Part shown: positions 4,937 to 6,729 of the stretch, piece after piece
Numbering within the stretch: the stretch's first letter is position 1
How the letters are laid out: every line of letters begins with the position of its first letter
Source of the DNA: Planctomycetota bacterium
GTDB taxonomy: Bacteria; Planctomycetota; Planctomycetia; Gemmatales; Gemmataceae
Assembly: GCA_016200155.1 (NCBI GenBank)
Contig: JACQFG010000006.1
Location: 1 to 6,729 of the forward strand
Length of the DNA: 6,729 bases
Direction: 5' to 3'
Notes under the pieces: generated by a model
The model's input: only the letters and a program-made list of their open reading frames with translations
What the model was told of the DNA's origin: nothing
Databases searched by the model: none
Made by a program: the position numbers and the translations under genes

Positions 4937-6729
4937 ATGCGAATCCCTTGCCTCCCATTCGTTGGCGCGATCGCGCTGGGCATCATCTTCTCCGTCGTCG
5001 GCTTCACGGAGGCGCCTGCCAAGGACAAAGTCAAACCGAAAAAGGACGCCGTCGAATCGGCCTCGGCGAACCTTGACAAGCTGTTCGCCTGGCGTTCCAT
5101 CGGCCCGGCGAACATGGGCGGGCGCATCACTTCGCTGGCAGTGTTCGAGGCCGACCCGACCTGCTACTACGCCGCCACCGCGTCGGGCGGATTGCTCAAG
5201 ACGATCAACAACGGCTCCACGTTCACGCATCAATTCGACAAGGAAGCGACCGTCTCGCTCGGCGCGGTCGCCGTCGCGCCGTCGAATCGCGACATCGTCT
5301 GGGCCGGCGCCGGCGAGGCCAACCCGCGCAACAGCGTCTCCTGGGGCGACGGCGTTTACAAGTCCACCGACGGCGGCAAGGCCTGGAAGAACATGGGACT
5401 CAAGAGCACCTTCCAGATCGGTAAGATCGTCATCCATCCGAAGAACTCCGACGTCGTCTACGTCGCCGCGCTCGGCCGGCTCTATGGGCCAAACGAGGAA
5501 CGCGGGCTGTTCAAGACGACCGACGGCGGCAAGTCGTGGCAGCGCGTCTGGTTTCACGATGACAAGACCGGCGCCCTGGAACTCGTCATGGACCCCAACA
5601 ACCCCGAGACCCTGCTGCTCGCATCGTGGGAACGGCAGCGCGACGAGTTCGATACCTTCGTCGGCGATGCCAAGCCGCCGCCCGCTGCGGATGCCTATGC
5701 CCCTGTCAAGACCCACGCCCCCGGCAGCGGGCTGTACAAATCGCTCGACGGCGGCAAGACCTGGAAAAAGCTCACGCAAGGGTTGCCCAGCGCCAACCTC
5801 GGCCGGGTCGGGCTCGACTGGTCGCGCAAGAACCCGAACCTCGTCATCGCCATCATCGATACGGAAAAAGCCGGCACGGGCATGGCGCCCGCCAAGGGCT
5901 ACTTTGGCGTCGCCGTCGAAAACTCGTCGCAGGGGGTGCGCATCACCAATCTGCCCGAGAAAAGTCCCGCCGTCACCGCCAAGCTCGCCAAGGGGGACAT
6001 CCTCCGTGCCATCAATGGCAAGGAGTTCAACAAGATCCCCGGTTATTTGCTGGCGCTGCAGCCGTTCAACCCCGGCGACAAGATCATGGTCAGCTATGAA
6101 CGCAACAAGAATCGCGAGACCGTCGAGGTCACGCTTTCCGATTGGCCCGGCGACGAAAAGAAAAAGAAGAACCCCAACCGCGGTACCCTCGGCATCCAGG
6201 TCGATGAATCCGACGACGGCATCGTCCTCACCGAACTCGTCCCCAACGGTCCCGCCGACAAGGCTCGCCTCAAGATCGGCGATGTCCTCCTCGCGCTCGA
6301 CGGCACGAAGATCGACGCGATCCCGACCCTTTTCAAGAAGCTCGCCGCCAAGAAAATCGGCGACACCGTCAAGGTCGTCGTCCAGCGCGGACCGCAGAAA
6401 AAGGAGTTCGACGTCGTCCTCGCAGCGGCACCGCTCGGCACTCCCGAGCGCCCCTTTTCCGGCGGCTTCCTCGCCGGGCAACGCGCCAACGTTCAGGACT
6501 ACCAAGGCCCCGGCGGCGACCATACCGGCGGCATCTACAAGTCCCTCGACGGCGGCGACTCCTGGACCCGCATCAACAGCCTCAACGAACGCCCCTTCTA
6601 CTTCTCCGTCGTCCGCTGCGATCCCAATGACGTCAACACCGTCTACGCCCTGGGCATCGATCTCTTTCGCAGCAGCGACGGCGGCAGGACCTTCTCCGCC
6701 GAGGGGATCAACGCGGGGGTCCATTCCGA
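4937..6729 (+). CDS. Exported BNR/VPS10-like beta-propeller protein with two tandem PDZ domains (3' end beyond the window)
   Basis: Open from ATG 4937 to the window edge: 597 full codons, no stop. Residues 1-28 are a probable signal peptide (hydrophobic 8-23, APA before K29). The propeller starts at about W52 with WRSIGPANMGGRI. Asp-box (S-x-D-G-G-x-T-W) motifs are centred on D145, D196, D271, D538 and D581, in the sortilin/VPS10-type BNR family. Two PDZ domains are inserted between the third and fourth: PDZ1 about 321-404 (carboxylate loop GYFGVAV) and PDZ2 about 416-498 (GTLGIQV), joined by a lysine-rich linker. The propeller then resumes (GGIYKSLDGGDSW, RPFYFSVVRCDP). The last residues, AGVHS, are where the family usually continues with a DHHALWIDP-like segment. 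The ribosome site is weak (AGG at 4926-4928). Likely a periplasmic or envelope protein binding protein termini or polymers; the ligand is unknown. Confidence 0.9.
   Translation, partial: MRIPCLPFVGAIALGIIFSVVGFTEAPAKDKVKPKKDAVESASANLDKLFAWRSIGPANMGGRITSLAVFEADPTCYYAATASGGLLKTINNGSTFTHQFDKEATVSLGAVAVAPSNRDIVWAGAGEANPRNSVSWGDGVYKSTDGGKAWKNMGLKSTFQIGKIVIHPKNSDVVYVAALGRLYGPNEERGLFKTTDGGKSWQRVWFHDDKTGALELVMDPNNPETLLLASWERQRDEFDTFVGDAKPPPAADAYAPVKTHAPGSGLYKSLDGGKTWKKLTQGLPSANLGRVGLDWSRKNPNLVIAIIDTEKAGTGMAPAKGYFGVAVENSSQGVRITNLPEKSPAVTAKLAKGDILRAINGKEFNKIPGYLLALQPFNPGDKIMVSYERNKNRETVEVTLSDWPGDEKKKKNPNRGTLGIQVDESDDGIVLTELVPNGPADKARLKIGDVLLALDGTKIDAIPTLFKKLAAKKIGDTVKVVVQRGPQKKEFDVVLAAAPLGTPERPFSGGFLAGQRANVQDYQGPGGDHTGGIYKSLDGGDSWTRINSLNERPFYFSVVRCDPNDVNTVYALGIDLFRSSDGGRTFSAEGINAGVHS

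Noticed and set aside
4911..4939. T-rich tract before the propeller gene as a terminator
   Set aside because: Eight T are present, but I find no convincing GC-rich stem immediately upstream, and no plus-strand gene ends nearby.
4793..6724. Very long minus-strand open frame opposite the propeller gene
   Set aside because: The plus strand has a signal peptide, five Asp-boxes and two PDZ domains in one frame. The antisense product is Asp/Gly/Val-rich low-complexity sequence mirroring the repeated DGG codons, typical of GC-rich shadow frames.

Overview
The window looks like a piece of a GC-rich bacterial chromosome, most likely from the Planctomycetota. No marker gene is present, so this is an inference. 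It rests on three things: a secreted VPS10/BNR-type beta-propeller protein with PDZ domains, a small secreted HEAT-repeat protein, and many short interspersed palindromic repeats of the kind common in planctomycete genomes.

Layout: positions 1-285 hold no gene I can support, only a repeat- and hairpin-rich leader. Then come three co-directional genes. The first is a fused alpha/beta E1 component of a 2-oxo acid dehydrogenase complex (286-2277). The second is its E2 dihydrolipoamide acyltransferase (2345-3499). The third is a short-chain dehydrogenase/reductase (SDR, 3542-4324). A nested inverted-repeat cassette (4330-4388) separates these from a small convergent gene for an exported HEAT-repeat protein (minus strand, 4389-4820). 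A 116-base divergent spacer follows, then the 5' part of an exported BNR/VPS10-like propeller protein carrying two tandem PDZ domains (4937 to the window end, incomplete).

How the genes fit together: E1 decarboxylates a 2-oxo acid (or cleaves acetoin) on thiamine diphosphate and passes the acyl group to the lipoyl lysine of E2, which transfers it to CoA. The E3 flavoprotein is not in the window. The SDR may act on a hydroxy/keto metabolite linked to the complex, but its catalytic tyrosine is a phenylalanine, so its chemistry is uncertain. The HEAT and propeller/PDZ genes are envelope or periplasmic proteins with no visible link to the complex.

The most unusual feature is where the repeats lie. 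Short repeat families fill the gaps before E1, between E1 and E2, between E2 and the SDR, and after the SDR. Repeat-like DNA is also present in frame inside the coding regions, exactly at interdomain linkers: the E1 alpha/beta junction, the E2 lipoyl-to-subunit-binding linker and the E2 subunit-binding-to-catalytic linker. This suggests that repeat insertion is tolerated in, or has supplied, flexible linkers of a multienzyme complex, and that the E1 fusion may have formed across a repeat-bearing intergenic spacer.
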